From: Alphaproteobacteria bacterium
GTDB taxonomy: Bacteria > Pseudomonadota > Alphaproteobacteria > Rhodospirillales > Rhodospirillaceae
Direction: 5' to 3'
Assembly (NCBI GenBank): GCA_030835385.1
Contig: JAURPI010000039.1
Span: 1 to 59,045, forward strand
DNA length: 59,045 nucleotides
In this document: piece by piece, positions 8,844 to 17,658 of the stretch
Position numbering within the stretch: position 1 is the stretch's first letter
Layout: every line of letters begins with the position of its first letter
Made by a program: the position numbers and the translations under genes
The notes under the pieces: generated by a model
What the model saw: only the letters and a program-made list of their open reading frames with translations
Databases searched by the model: none
What the model was told of the DNA's origin: nothing

Positions 8844-10148
8844 ATGACAAAGCGACACATACAGTCTCTTCTTGGAGCAACCGCGATGAGCTTGGCATTG
8901 GCCCCAGGGGGAACACAGGCTCAATCTCAGCAAGATCTGCAAATCCAGATCAATGCCATGAAGCTTCAGCTTGAAGCCATGCAAGCCCAATTAAAGAAAA
9001 GCGAAGCTGCGGGTGGCGACGACATTCAAGTTAAATGGGAGCCCGCCCCCGTCATCAGCAGCCCTGATGGCAAATTTGAGATGAATCTGCGCGGTCGCAT
9101 ACTTGTCGACTCTTCGTGGATTTCCGACGGTGACAATACAATTGACAACAAGGCCACAGAATTTCGCGCGGCCCGCTTGGGCATTGAGGGCAAGGCCTGG
9201 AAAACAGTTAAGTACAAGTTCGAAAGCGACTTCGCCGATAACGCCGTCGACGTTAAAGACGCCTATTTGGAATGGAAAACCGGATCTGGCGTCAAGCTGA
9301 CTGCTGGACAGTTCAAAACACCGAACTCATTGGACGAGCAAACCAGTTCTCGGCATATATCGGTCATGGAGCGCGCCTCCTTCACAGACGCGTTTGGACT
9401 AGCCCGCCGCATTGGTGTGAGTGTCGGCATGGGCGGCGATGACTGGACAGTGAAGATCGGCGCCTTCCGCGGATCCAATGGTATTGACGAAGAGAACGAG
9501 GGCTCGGAATACGCGGGACGTTTTACTTACAGCCCCAAATTCGATGCGGTGCAAACCCACTTCGGTGCCTCTTTTCGGGCGCGCAAGACCGGCGATCAAT
9601 CAGATTTCCGCTACCGTCAGCGGCCACACCAGCATTTATCTCCGACACGCTTCGTAAATACGGATCGCATTGCCGACAAAGATTTCTTTTATGGCGCAGA
9701 GGTGGGTGCGATTGCAGGTCCATTTTGGGCTGTCGCTGAATACAGCAGCCTGAAAGCTGACACAGACGATCCAGTCCTCGATAACCCCACGTTCACGGGC
9801 GGATACGCTGAGGTCGGATACTTCCTCACCGGAGAGTCACGCGGCTACAAAGCAGACAAAGGCGCCTGGGATCGGCCAAAGGTCGATAACCCGGTGAATG
9901 AGGGCGGCATGGGAGCTTGGGCGATCACCGCTCGCTATGACACCATAGATTTGACGGAACCCGGTTATTTGGGCGGCGAGCAGGACACAGTGATCGTGGG
10001 TGTGAATTGGTACCTCAACCGGCACACACGCCTCATGTTCAACTACAACCACTCTAGCATCAAAAATGCCTTCAACGTGGCAGCGAACGGCATTGACGGA
10101 AGAAACAAAGTTGATGGCTTCGGCCTTCGCGCCCAAGTCGACTGGTAA
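8844..10148 (+). CDS. Phosphate-selective porin, OprO/OprP family
   Basis: A 434-residue outer-membrane beta-barrel protein. A signal peptide (to about residue 26, ending TQAQ) is followed by a short coiled-coil stretch (residues 28-55, QDLQIQINAMKLQLEAMQAQ), seen in trimeric OprP-type porins, then an amphipathic beta-rich barrel. The barrel contains ATEFRAARLGIEGKAWKTVKY and the C-terminal strand DGFGLRAQVDW ending in an aromatic residue, the outer-membrane assembly signal. The family allows phosphate and polyphosphate to cross the outer membrane. The divergent pst operon and the upstream Pho-box array support a phosphate role. A terminator-like hairpin follows at 10179. Confidence 0.88.
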   Translation: MTKRHIQSLLGATAMSLALAPGGTQAQSQQDLQIQINAMKLQLEAMQAQLKKSEAAGGDDIQVKWEPAPVISSPDGKFEMNLRGRILVDSSWISDGDNTIDNKATEFRAARLGIEGKAWKTVKYKFESDFADNAVDVKDAYLEWKTGSGVKLTAGQFKTPNSLDEQTSSRHISVMERASFTDAFGLARRIGVSVGMGGDDWTVKIGAFRGSNGIDEENEGSEYAGRFTYSPKFDAVQTHFGASFRARKTGDQSDFRYRQRPHQHLSPTRFVNTDRIADKDFFYGAEVGAIAGPFWAVAEYSSLKADTDDPVLDNPTFTGGYAEVGYFLTGESRGYKADKGAWDRPKVDNPVNEGGMGAWAITARYDTIDLTEPGYLGGEQDTVIVGVNWYLNRHTRLMFNYNHSSIKNAFNVAANGIDGRNKVDGFGLRAQVDW

Positions 10149-10178
10149 GCTCCTCTCCTCCCCACGGTCGACTAAGTT

Positions 10179-10214
10179 GGACCGATCAGCACCCCGCTGG
10201 TCGGTCCATTCTTT
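10179..10214 (+). terminator. Rho-independent terminator after the porin gene
   Basis: An inverted repeat GGACCGATCAGC / GCTGGTCGGTCC with a 5-base loop and one mismatch spans 10179-10207. It is followed by a T-rich tract (ATTCTTTT). It lies 31 bases past the porin stop codon and is oriented to end that transcript. Confidence 0.75.
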
Positions 10215-10253
10215 TGCGAGGCTGACTTGGATGCGATCGGGCTGTTTACGTTG

Positions 10254-10820
10254 CTAGGTAAGCACTAAGTCGTTCTGTTCGGTGTGCTCAAAAACCTTGC
10301 CGTAGATATCAACGATTGTGGTTTCCGCATAGGTGAGCTTGCCGTTTCCCACAACCACTCTGCGCTTAAATTCAGTGGTGCGGGCTTTCTCCTCCATAAA
10401 CGGAGATTGGATAATGCCCCACTGTTTGTCGCCGGCTTTCGCGGCAACGTCGAGAATGGTACGCCCATCTCGGTCCACTTCTCCGTTGTAAATGCCCCCC
10501 TGCCAGAACACACACAGCGCGGGGGATCGTCAGGGAATGCATGACTGTGCTTCTATCCGCATCCCACATCCAATATCCGGTCTCGTTGTGAAAATCCTTG
10601 TTGTCAGATTTGCGTGTAACAATCTGATGGTAGTGAATGGCTGCTAACGTTTGAGACTCTGCATTAGTAACATTACCCACTGCCGAAAAGGTGATCTTCT
10701 CATAAAATGGATTGGTTTCTTTGCCGTCGGGTTCGGGCGCAATGTCAACACCCTCTTCACCTGTCCACGTTCCAATTAAACCGGCCAAAGGCCAAAATCT
10801 ATTTCCGTCGCTTCACTCAT
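10254..10820 (-). pseudogene. Nitrobindin/FABP-like heme-binding beta-barrel protein, frame broken twice
   Basis: Three stretches in different frames join into one recognisable protein. An ATG at 10820 gives MSEATEIDFG. A missing C near 10790 then moves the frame to LAGLIGTWTGEEGVD, the family-defining GTWxGxG start of the nitrobindin (THAP4-type heme-binding, DUF1794) fold. This runs to MHSLTIPRAVCVLAGG. At a run of six C on the plus strand (10495-10500) the frame shifts again into GIYNGEVDRDGRT and ends with the family-typical FEHTEQNDLVL. Restoring one C and removing one G gives a continuous protein of about 188 residues. Either the gene is dead or these are base-calling errors in short homopolymers. 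It lies downstream of the DUF1838 gene on the same strand. Confidence 0.72.
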
Positions 10821-10948
10821 TTTGACCGCGCATCCCTAGCCATCAACACTTCATTCACAAAAATGGGCGGCACGATGACAGTTATTCTGTTTTCAGTCAG
10901 CCCTAGCGGTGTGACCATAGGTCACGACCGCCAGTCTGTATTTGCTCC

Positions 10949-11800
10949 TTAGGAGCCCGCCTTCATGGGTGCGGGCTCTTCTGTCCGGGCATACCATTCG
11001 ATGCTCGACAAATTCGGTTTCTCCCAGGATTCCGGTGGCGGCGCTTCTAACATGTGAGGATGATGCTTCTCCATATGCTCCAGCACGGGCTTCCTGAATC
11101 CGTCGATCCCATCCAATGACGTAACAGTTGATTGATAGAGGCAATGACCCGGCGCCTGCCCCATCAGCATCCACGGCAGCCAGGGTGTCACGCGAGACCA
11201 TGTCCCCGATTTCTTAACCGTTGTCAGATTTTCGTTCTGCGCGTCGGCGAGACTGACCACATGGGTATAACACTCGGAAACCCGATTCATCGCACCCGAG
11301 CTTTCCCGCACCCATTTGTCTGGCTGAAGCGCAGATGGGTAGTACAGGTTGATGTTCGTTAAGGCGGTAATCATTCCATTGCCCGAGTGGGACCAATTTA
11401 AAATGTATTCTCTCCGGCCGGCGTTCGCCTCTTTGTTGAGTCCGCCGTAGGACGGCCCACCAACATTGATGTATTCAGCAATATGGATGTTCCACGGGTC
11501 GTTGGTGACGTCGACCACACGAACTTTCTCGTCTAAGTACGGATTAACGTATTCGGTCAGAATTTCTCCAGTCGCGAGGTCTGTGTACAAAATGGATTCA
11601 CGGTGCAAGTTCCGGTATGTCCCATCCGGTTGACGTTCGTTCCTCCCAACACTGACCACTTCAAAACCGAAAAGATCCCTAACCCGCTCACCAGGCCTTA
11701 CACCTGAAACGATGCCAGTGACGCTACCGTACTTGACTTTACTTTCGTCTAAGTCGCCTTCCATACGAGCCTTTATTACAGCGCTTTGCCTACCTCCCAT
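10949..11800 (-). CDS. DUF1838 family protein lacking its normal N-terminus
   Basis: The frame encodes a DUF1838-like protein: KVKYGSVTGIVSGVRPGERV, RDLFGFEVVSVGRNE, the YTDLATGEILTEYVNPYLD segment and, near the end, the FRKPVLEHMEKHHPHM and SIEWYARTEEPAP motifs. The function of the family is unknown to me. Complete relatives usually carry an exported N-terminus before the first conserved block. Here the conserved match starts at about 11782 and the frame upstream is antisense to a recombinase remnant, so the original 5' end appears lost. The ATG at 11800 is the nearest start; no clear ribosome site precedes it. Expression is doubtful. The open frame continues to 11995, but that part is judged an antisense shadow. 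Confidence 0.65.
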   Translation of the reverse strand: MGGRQSAVIKARMEGDLDESKVKYGSVTGIVSGVRPGERVRDLFGFEVVSVGRNERQPDGTYRNLHRESILYTDLATGEILTEYVNPYLDEKVRVVDVTNDPWNIHIAEYINVGGPSYGGLNKEANAGRREYILNWSHSGNGMITALTNINLYYPSALQPDKWVRESSGAMNRVSECYTHVVSLADAQNENLTTVKKSGTWSRVTPWLPWMLMGQAPGHCLYQSTVTSLDGIDGFRKPVLEHMEKHHPHMLEAPPPESWEKPNLSSIEWYARTEEPAPMKAGS

Positions 11801-11844
11801 TGAAGACGATGATGAGCACAATACACCCTTAACTATCGCCGCCC

Positions 11845-12194
11845 CTGTTAAACTCCGGCGCCGGGGCGCGGAGACGAAAATAGTCATTTCTACTAGCGTT
11901 AACACTTCATCACCGGACCCAGACTTGATCTCCATTGTGGCCAGGGCACGTATCTGGTGGGAGCAACTCTGCAAAGGCGACGTCGCGACCATCAACGAGA
12001 TCGCTTCTCGTGAGGAAATCGACGCCAGCGACGTGACGAGATGTCTTCCCCTCGCTTTTCTAGCACCCGATATCGTCGAAGCTATTCTTAATGGCGATCA
12101 ACCGGTTGACTTGACGGCCGAATGCTTAAAAAGGATTGGGCAACTCCCGGCAGACTGGGCTGAACAACGCCATCTACTAGGCTTTGCAGCCTAG
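11845..12194 (+). pseudogene. C-terminal remnant of a large serine recombinase
   Basis: The plus-strand frame from about APVKLRRRGAETKIVI to the stop at 12194 (about 115 codons) resembles the C-terminal tail of alphaproteobacterial recombinase-family proteins. Recognisable blocks are ARARIWWEQLCKGDVATINE, an HTH-like EIASREEIDASDVTRCLPLA, FLAPDIVEAILNGDQPVDLT and the terminal LPADWAEQRHLLGF. The catalytic resolvase domain with its serine is absent. The open frame upstream to 11712 is antisense to the DUF1838 gene and does not look like recombinase. The fragment ends 194 bases from the 3' end of a tRNA gene, as expected of a relic of an integrated element. The family is identified from memory of this tail. 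Confidence 0.7.
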
Positions 12195-12387
12195 GACATC
12201 AATTACAACTCTCCGCACCTGAACGCTACGTTCTGGATGTCTGAACAAGCCCCAGAGACTTTTGCGGTTTAGCGGCCGTTGGCCCGCAAAAAGCCATAGG
12301 GTCCGGTCTCTCCGACCGCAGAAATCCCGCAGTGCTGCGCCATTTCAGGGCACTAATGCTCTGGCCCCAGGTTCGAGCAAATTTGAA

Positions 12388-12464
12388 TGGTGGGCCCGGC
12401 AGGACTCGAACCTGCAACCAGACCGTTATGAGCGGCCGGCTCTAACCAGTTGAGCTACGGGCCC
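12388..12464 (-). tRNA. tRNA with anticodon CAT, probably tRNA-Ile2 (lysidine type)
   Basis: The minus strand folds as a complete cloverleaf: acceptor GGGCCCG/CGGGCCC, D-arm GCTC/GAGC, anticodon stem GGCCG/CGGTC with loop CTCATAA, T-arm GCAGG-TTCGAGT-CCTGC, A73, and an encoded CCA. The anticodon CAT could mean elongator Met or Ile2 (C34 converted to lysidine by TilS). The Ile identity pairs C4-G69, U12-A23 and C29-G41, plus A37, A38 and A73, are all present, which favours Ile2. A good promoter lies just upstream (12500-12527). Confidence 0.93.
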
Positions 12465-12499
12465 CACCCGCCCGGCCAAAGAAGTCCCGAGCGAGCGAC

Positions 12500-12527
12500 A
12501 AAGTAGCGCCACGCGCATCTAGGTCAA
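12500..12527 (-). promoter_or_regulatory. Sigma-70 promoter of the tRNA gene
   Basis: On the minus strand TTGACC (12527-12522) and TACTTT (12505-12500) are separated by 16 bases. The -10 box lies about 36 bases before the mature tRNA 5' end, leaving a short leader for RNase P processing. The -35 box is near consensus and the -10 box is moderate. Confidence 0.55.
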
Positions 12528-12644
12528 GCACACAGATAGAACGTTAGCAAAAAACAACTGATATCCGCCGAAGATGGGACCCGATCATCGAAATTAGACG
12601 ACGCATAAGCTAGGTTAAGAACTCCCAACCAGAGTGGTAAGGGC

Positions 12645-13598
12645 ATGACTCAGAACCAACTGAAATCTATCAATCCCACGTTAAGTCGTAGACAAGCTGC
12701 GACGCTCCTTACAGGAACTGTGATTGGTGGTGGCGCGGTGTCACGATCTGTCCTAGCCGCCAATAGCGGAGACACGAAAATGACATCAGACGGGCCTATT
12801 CCCAGTGTTCGTAAGGCGTATGCCGACGGACCCTTTGGTCAAATACACTATCGATACGCAGGCAATAAGGGCTCTCCAGAAGCACCACTGATGTGCCTCC
12901 ACGCCAGCCCATTATCAGGCATTGTTTATGACTACTGGCTCGCAGAAATGGGTCGGGACCGTTTCGCGGTAGCGCCCGATACGCCGGGTTATGGCGGCTC
13001 AGATACGCCGGCTGAACCTCCGCTCATCGGTGACCTCGCGGATGCAATGATCGGGTTCATGGACTCGATTGGTTTGCAGACGGTCGATGTGATGGGGTAT
13101 CACACCGGCTCGTTCACCTCAGCGGACTTGACGATGCGCTACCCGGATCGCATCCGCAAGGTTGTTATGATTTCTGCACCCATATTCGATCAAGCAATTA
13201 TCGATGAGTACAGCGCACGGATATACGACCCTCCACCGCCATTCGCAGACGTATTGATCTCCACAGGAGAGAACATTCGCGAAACAGGTCGAGGCATGTT
13301 CCGCGATATGACCGACGAACGCTATGAGGACGTCAGCATTGAACGGCTGCGCCACTTTAGGACGGGCAACTGGGGATTCCGTGCCGCCTTTGCGTACGAT
13401 TTGACAGCAACGTTGCCTGAAGTCGAACAGCCAATTTTAATTCTAAATCCAGAAGATGACCTGTGGGAGCAAACGCCGCGGGCTAAGCCATTCCTTAAGA
13501 ACGGCCGCATCCACGATCTACCGGGCTGGACCCATGGGCATTTGGATATGCACACAGAAGAAATGGCTAAAATCGTGAGAGCATTTCTCGCAGAGTAA
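12645..13598 (+). CDS. Tat-exported alpha/beta hydrolase with His at the nucleophile elbow
   Basis: A 317-residue protein. The N-terminus has a twin-arginine signal (SRRQAATLLTG, hydrophobic stretch, cleavage near VLAAN), so the folded enzyme is probably exported. The alpha/beta hydrolase fold is shown by CLHASPLSG (oxyanion loop region, about 84-92), PDTPGYGGSD (about 111-120), the elbow GYHTG (151-155), a candidate acid in NPEDDLWEQ and a candidate base in GWTHGHLD. At the elbow the usual GxSxG serine is His153, with Ser156 just after it. AAGGGC precedes the ATG. The substrate is unknown, and activity through a classical Ser nucleophile is uncertain. Confidence 0.82.
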   Translation: MTQNQLKSINPTLSRRQAATLLTGTVIGGGAVSRSVLAANSGDTKMTSDGPIPSVRKAYADGPFGQIHYRYAGNKGSPEAPLMCLHASPLSGIVYDYWLAEMGRDRFAVAPDTPGYGGSDTPAEPPLIGDLADAMIGFMDSIGLQTVDVMGYHTGSFTSADLTMRYPDRIRKVVMISAPIFDQAIIDEYSARIYDPPPPFADVLISTGENIRETGRGMFRDMTDERYEDVSIERLRHFRTGNWGFRAAFAYDLTATLPEVEQPILILNPEDDLWEQTPRAKPFLKNGRIHDLPGWTHGHLDMHTEEMAKIVRAFLAE

Positions 13599-13616
13599 AC
13601 AAACGACTTGCCACAA

Positions 13617-13648
13617 CAAAAAACGGGGCGCTCCAAAAAGCACCCCGT
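13617..13648 (-). terminator. Rho-independent terminator of rpoD
   Basis: Read on the minus strand, ACGGGGTGCT / GGAGCGCCCCGT forms a hairpin with an A/T-rich loop, followed by TTTTTTG. It lies 24 bases past the rpoD stop codon. On the plus strand the same hairpin follows the hydrolase gene but has no T-run there. Confidence 0.8.
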
Positions 13649-13672
13649 AATTAATAGATCTACCAGCGTTAT

Positions 13673-15703
13673 CTAATTGTCTAGGAAACTTCTCAACTTC
13701 CGCGACCGGCTTGGGTGTTTCAATTTACGTAGAGCCTTAGCCTCAATCTGGCGAATACGTTCGCGCGTAACTGAGAACTGCTGACCAACCTCTTCCAGGG
13801 TATGGTCCGTATTCATACCGATGCCAAACCGCATGCGCAGCACACGTTCTTCACGAGGCGTTAAGCTAGCCAGCACACGGGTGGTGGTTTCCCGCAGGTT
13901 ACCTTGGATCGCAGCATCGATTGGCTGAATGGCATTTTTATCTTCAATGAAGTCCCCGAGATGACTGTCTTCTTCGTCACCGATTGGTGTTTCGAGAGAG
14001 ATCGGCTCTTTGGCAATCTTCAGAACTTTGCGCACCTTCTCTAGCGGCATCTGTAATTTCTCTGCCAACTCTTCTGGAGTCGGTTCACGCCCGATCTCGT
14101 GCAACATCTGGCGCGACGTACGCACCAGCTTGTTGATTGTCTCGATCATGTGAACGGGGATACGAATGGTCCGCGCCTGGTCCGCAATGGACCGGGTAAT
14201 CGCCTGACGAATCCACCATGTCGCATAAGTGGAGAACTTGTAGCCGCGGCGATACTCAAACTTATCAACGGCCTTCATCAGGCCGATATTTCCTTCCTGA
14301 ATAAGATCAAGGAATTGCAGGCCGCGATTGGTGTACTTTTTGGCGATGGAAATCACGAGGCGTAAGTTGGCCTCAATCATTTCCTTCTTGGCTTTAGACG
14401 CTTCCCGCTCGCCTTTTTGCACAGTGGAAACCACACGGCGCAATTCGGATATGGACAAGCCGGCAATTTCAGAAACTTCAGCAATGCCAGTCCGCAGATC
14501 TTGGATCTCAGACTTGTACTTCGCGCCGAAATCCTTCCAGCCCTTTCCGGTTAAGCGACGCACGCGCGCCAACCACTTGGTGTCAAGCTCGCTGCCATAA
14601 TATTGTTCGATGTAGGCATCGCGTTTGATCTTTGACTTGGTCGCCAACTGCATGAGTTGGCCTTCCATGATCATCAATGAACGGTTCAGGTCGTTCATCT
14701 GCTCAACCAAGTAATCAATCCGTGCGTTATTGAGATGCACGTCTTCCATCAATTGGATGAGTTCGAGTTTATACTTTTGGTAGCGTTTCTCGACCGGCTT
14801 CGGAATTTCCTCACCGTTGTTTAACGCGGTAAGGCGCTGATCTTGAGCGCGCTTCATCTTGGTATAAACGTTGGAAATCTTTTCAAAGGCCTCAATGACC
14901 TTCGGCATCAACTCAGCTTCCATTGCCGCCAATGATACAGCGCCTTCGTCCATATCATCGTCGTCGTCTGAGTTCTCGGTGCCAGGTTCGTTTTCGGAGT
15001 CTTTACCGTCAGACGATTCTGTTTTCTCTTCGTCCTTTTTGGCGTTGTCGTTATTAGGCGTCGCACCAGATCCAACAGGGGTGCCAGGAATGGCGTTTGG
15101 ATTGGTGGTGTTCTGATTTTGATTGGCGCCTGGGTTAGCGATTCCGTAAGTCGCATCAAGATCGATAATGTCGCGCAACAGCATAGTGCTTTCGACCAAA
15201 GCGTCGTGCCAGGACAGCAGCGCACGAATGGTCATCGGGCTCTCGCAAATTCCACCGATCATCATTTGCCGACCAGCTTCAATCCGCTTGGCAATTGCGA
15301 TTTCGCCTTCACGCGACAGCAGCTCGACCGATCCCATCTCACGCAAGTACATGCGGACAGGGTCGTCGGTGCGACCTATGTCACTGTCGCCTACGTTGCC
15401 ACTGGCGACAACTTCCGTCGCCTTCTTTTCGGCCTCGGTTTCGGCATTGTCGTCTTCTTGTTCATCTTCTTCGACGACATTGATGCCCATTTCAGAGAGC
15501 ATCGACATGGTGTCTTCAATCTGCTCTGAAGACATTTCTTCAGATGGCAGCGCGCTATTCAGCTCTTCGTATGTGATGTAGCCTTTTTCTTTGGCCTTCT
15601 GAATCAGCTTTTTGACCGACGCATTTGTAGAGTCCAGGAGTGGGCTATCGCCCTCCTCACGCTCTTCTTTCTGATCAGTCTTGGTTGCGGCTTTGGTCGC
15701 CAT
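13673..15703 (-). CDS. rpoD: RNA polymerase primary sigma factor RpoD (sigma-70)
   Basis: A 676-residue housekeeping sigma factor. Region 1.1 is recognisable near residues 25-80 ([20 protein letters not shown]). Region 1.2 contains [20 protein letters not shown]. Region 2 carries the core-binding and -10 recognition block ([20 protein letters not shown]). Region 3 follows [13 protein letters not shown], and region 4 ends with the -35 recognition helix-turn-helix ([20 protein letters not shown]). The non-conserved region between 1.2 and 2 has a long low-complexity Asn/Pro/Gly and Asp/Glu stretch at about residues 190-255. The gene precedes its own terminator at 13617-13648 and follows dnaG, as in many proteobacteria. 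AAGGGAGAG lies about 11 bases before the start. Confidence 0.97.
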   Translation of the reverse strand: MATKAATKTDQKEEREEGDSPLLDSTNASVKKLIQKAKEKGYITYEELNSALPSEEMSSEQIEDTMSMLSEMGINVVEEDEQEDDNAETEAEKKATEVVASGNVGDSDIGRTDDPVRMYLREMGSVELLSREGEIAIAKRIEAGRQMMIGGICESPMTIRALLSWHDALVESTMLLRDIIDLDATYGIANPGANQNQNTTNPNAIPGTPVGSGATPNNDNAKKDEEKTESSDGKDSENEPGTENSDDDDDMDEGAVSLAAMEAELMPKVIEAFEKISNVYTKMKRAQDQRLTALNNGEEIPKPVEKRYQKYKLELIQLMEDVHLNNARIDYLVEQMNDLNRSLMIMEGQLMQLATKSKIKRDAYIEQYYGSELDTKWLARVRRLTGKGWKDFGAKYKSEIQDLRTGIAEVSEIAGLSISELRRVVSTVQKGEREASKAKKEMIEANLRLVISIAKKYTNRGLQFLDLIQEGNIGLMKAVDKFEYRRGYKFSTYATWWIRQAITRSIADQARTIRIPVHMIETINKLVRTSRQMLHEIGREPTPEELAEKLQMPLEKVRKVLKIAKEPISLETPIGDEEDSHLGDFIEDKNAIQPIDAAIQGNLRETTTRVLASLTPREERVLRMRFGIGMNTDHTLEEVGQQFSVTRERIRQIEAKALRKLKHPSRSRKLRSFLDN

Positions 15704-15802
15704 GGAGCGTCGCTCTCCCTTCGTTAAACCATCTCAACGGCCGCCAGTTTTATGCGTGCCGCTCCCCTCTAGGGGCCCTTGTCAGGACCCGCTGGGCGAA
15801 GA

Positions 15803-17611
15803 CTAAGCTCCGCCGTTGTCGTCCGAGGCCTGCCCCCCAGTCCTCAACGTCCGAAAGACCTCAAAGGCGGAATCGGTCGGCTCGTTAATCAGATCGTCTG
15901 CCGCACGCCGAACATCGGCCTCTAGGTCATCGCGCTGGCACAACGAGAACGTGTGATCCCACCCATTCGTTGCGTCCTGTAACTCAGCATTTGGACGCGC
16001 GAACCCGGCGTGAACGTAAACCTCTGAACTCATTAGCTTCTTTAACTCGTCCGCGAACCCTAGTCCGGTTAAATGGGTCTTTAAGCCTTCAAATTCAAGA
16101 TTCGGCGATTGCGAGAGGTGCATTAAGGCTGATTGCCTAAGCAAGTCAAGGCGCGAATCGGCAAAAGGCATGGCACCAAGGCGCTCCTCGACGTGGTCCA
16201 GGAGGTCCGGATGGGCAATAAGGGTCGCTAGGAGTATGCGCTGACGCAGGCCTGTAGCGTCCAATTGCCGTGATTTCGTCTCTGGCTGAACCATGGCCGG
16301 GGCCTTATGACGCCCTGGAGCGGCCCTATTTACGGCTGGGCCTGCCTGGCTGCGAAACAGATCAAACACCCGATCACGCATGAGGCGACGGTACTGACTC
16401 TGCACCGCGTTATCAGAAATCATACGTGCCAGATCATCCGCGTCTTTTTCCAATGCTGCACGGCGTTCCGGCGTATCGATGCGACGCCCCTCTAGCAGCC
16501 GACGCCAGACAATGTCGGACAACGGGATAGCAGTATCGAGCACATTGCGCATGGCCTCGCGACCATCGGATTTAATGAGGTCGTCTGGGTCTTGGCCCGC
16601 AGGCAAAAGGGCAAACCGCAAAGACCGACCTGGCTCAAGCATAGGCAGGCACCGATCAGCCGCTCTCAGAGCCGCCTGCCGCCCGGCAGCATCGCCATCG
16701 AAACACAGGATGGGTTCTGGCGCGATATGCCACAAAAGCGCGATTTGAGTTTCAGTCAGCGCCGTGCCCAGTGGAGCGACGGCATTGGTGATGCCCGCCT
16801 GCGCCAGGGCAATAACATCCATATAGCCCTCGGCGACGATGATCTCCGCTTTGTCCGAGGCCTCTTTGCGGGCTTGAGAAAACGCGTAGACCAATTGCCC
16901 TTTATGAAACAAAGGGGTCTCTGGTGAATTTAAATATTTAGGGCCACCGTCACCCAGGACTCGGCCACCAAATGCCACCGGCCGCCCACGGGCGTCGCAA
17001 ATCGGAAACATCACACGGTCTCGGAAAAAATCGAAAGACGACCGACCATCCTGACCCGGACTCAGTAGCCGGGCCTCGATAGCGACTTCTTCGGGAATGG
17101 AGTCGCGCGACAACTTACTTTTTAGAGCGTTCCCGTTCGGGGCATACCCAAGGCGATACGTTTTGATAATGTCATCGCTTAACCCACGGTCACGCAAATA
17201 CTCATACGCCTCTCGACCTTCGGGAGATCGAAGTTTCTGCTCATAAAACTGACAAACCAACTCAACAGCATCTCGAAGTGTCGTGCGTCTCTCTGCACGC
17301 CGCGCTTCTTCGGGCGTCGCCTTTGGCACTTCCAGTCCAGCTTCTTCTGCCAATTGCTCCACCGCTTCCGGAAACGGCAAGCTCTGGGTCTTCATCAGAA
17401 ATGTGAAAATGTCGCCGTGCTCACCGGAAGAAAAGCAGTGATAGAAACCCTTCTGATCATTGACCGTGAAGGAGGGCGTTTTTTCACTTGTGAAGGGACT
17501 TAAACCTATGAACTCGCGGCCACGACGCTGCAATTTCACGGACCGAGCCACCACAGAGGACACCGGTACACGGGTTCTTATTTCATCCAAAAACTCAGGC
17601 GGAAAGGACAT
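15803..17611 (-). CDS. dnaG: DNA primase DnaG with degenerate zinc site
   Basis: A 602-residue replication primase. The N-terminal CHC2-type domain is present (residues 1-100: FIGLSPFTSEKTPSFTV and GFYHCFSSGEHGDIFTFLM), but of the expected C-x2-H...C-x2-C zinc ligands only Cys59 remains; the others are Ser38, Thr41 and Ser62. As I recall, this replacement is widespread in Alphaproteobacteria. The catalytic TOPRIM domain has the EGYMD glutamate motif and the FDGDAAGRQAA aspartate motif. A short C-terminal helicase-interaction region follows. AGGGGGC precedes the ATG by 8 bases. It is followed by rpoD on the same strand, a piece of the classic macromolecular synthesis operon. Confidence 0.96.
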   Translation of the reverse strand: MSFPPEFLDEIRTRVPVSSVVARSVKLQRRGREFIGLSPFTSEKTPSFTVNDQKGFYHCFSSGEHGDIFTFLMKTQSLPFPEAVEQLAEEAGLEVPKATPEEARRAERRTTLRDAVELVCQFYEQKLRSPEGREAYEYLRDRGLSDDIIKTYRLGYAPNGNALKSKLSRDSIPEEVAIEARLLSPGQDGRSSFDFFRDRVMFPICDARGRPVAFGGRVLGDGGPKYLNSPETPLFHKGQLVYAFSQARKEASDKAEIIVAEGYMDVIALAQAGITNAVAPLGTALTETQIALLWHIAPEPILCFDGDAAGRQAALRAADRCLPMLEPGRSLRFALLPAGQDPDDLIKSDGREAMRNVLDTAIPLSDIVWRRLLEGRRIDTPERRAALEKDADDLARMISDNAVQSQYRRLMRDRVFDLFRSQAGPAVNRAAPGRHKAPAMVQPETKSRQLDATGLRQRILLATLIAHPDLLDHVEERLGAMPFADSRLDLLRQSALMHLSQSPNLEFEGLKTHLTGLGFADELKKLMSSEVYVHAGFARPNAELQDATNGWDHTFSLCQRDDLEADVRRAADDLINEPTDSAFEVFRTLRTGGQASDDNGGA

Positions 17612-17658
17612 GAGGCGCCCCCTGTCCTGTCAGATATAGCCGCCGGCAAGGCGACCGG

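Noticed and set aside
10951-10974. Hairpin GAGCCCGC / GCGGGCTC inside the end of the DUF1838 frame
   Set aside because: It is within coding sequence and has no T-run on the gene's strand; the repeat is explained by codon content.
11801-11995. N-terminal extension of the DUF1838 frame, including a twin-arginine-like PRRRSLTG motif
   Set aside because: This part is antisense to the recombinase remnant, whose own LRRRG segment creates the motif. I treat it as a shadow, not an export signal.
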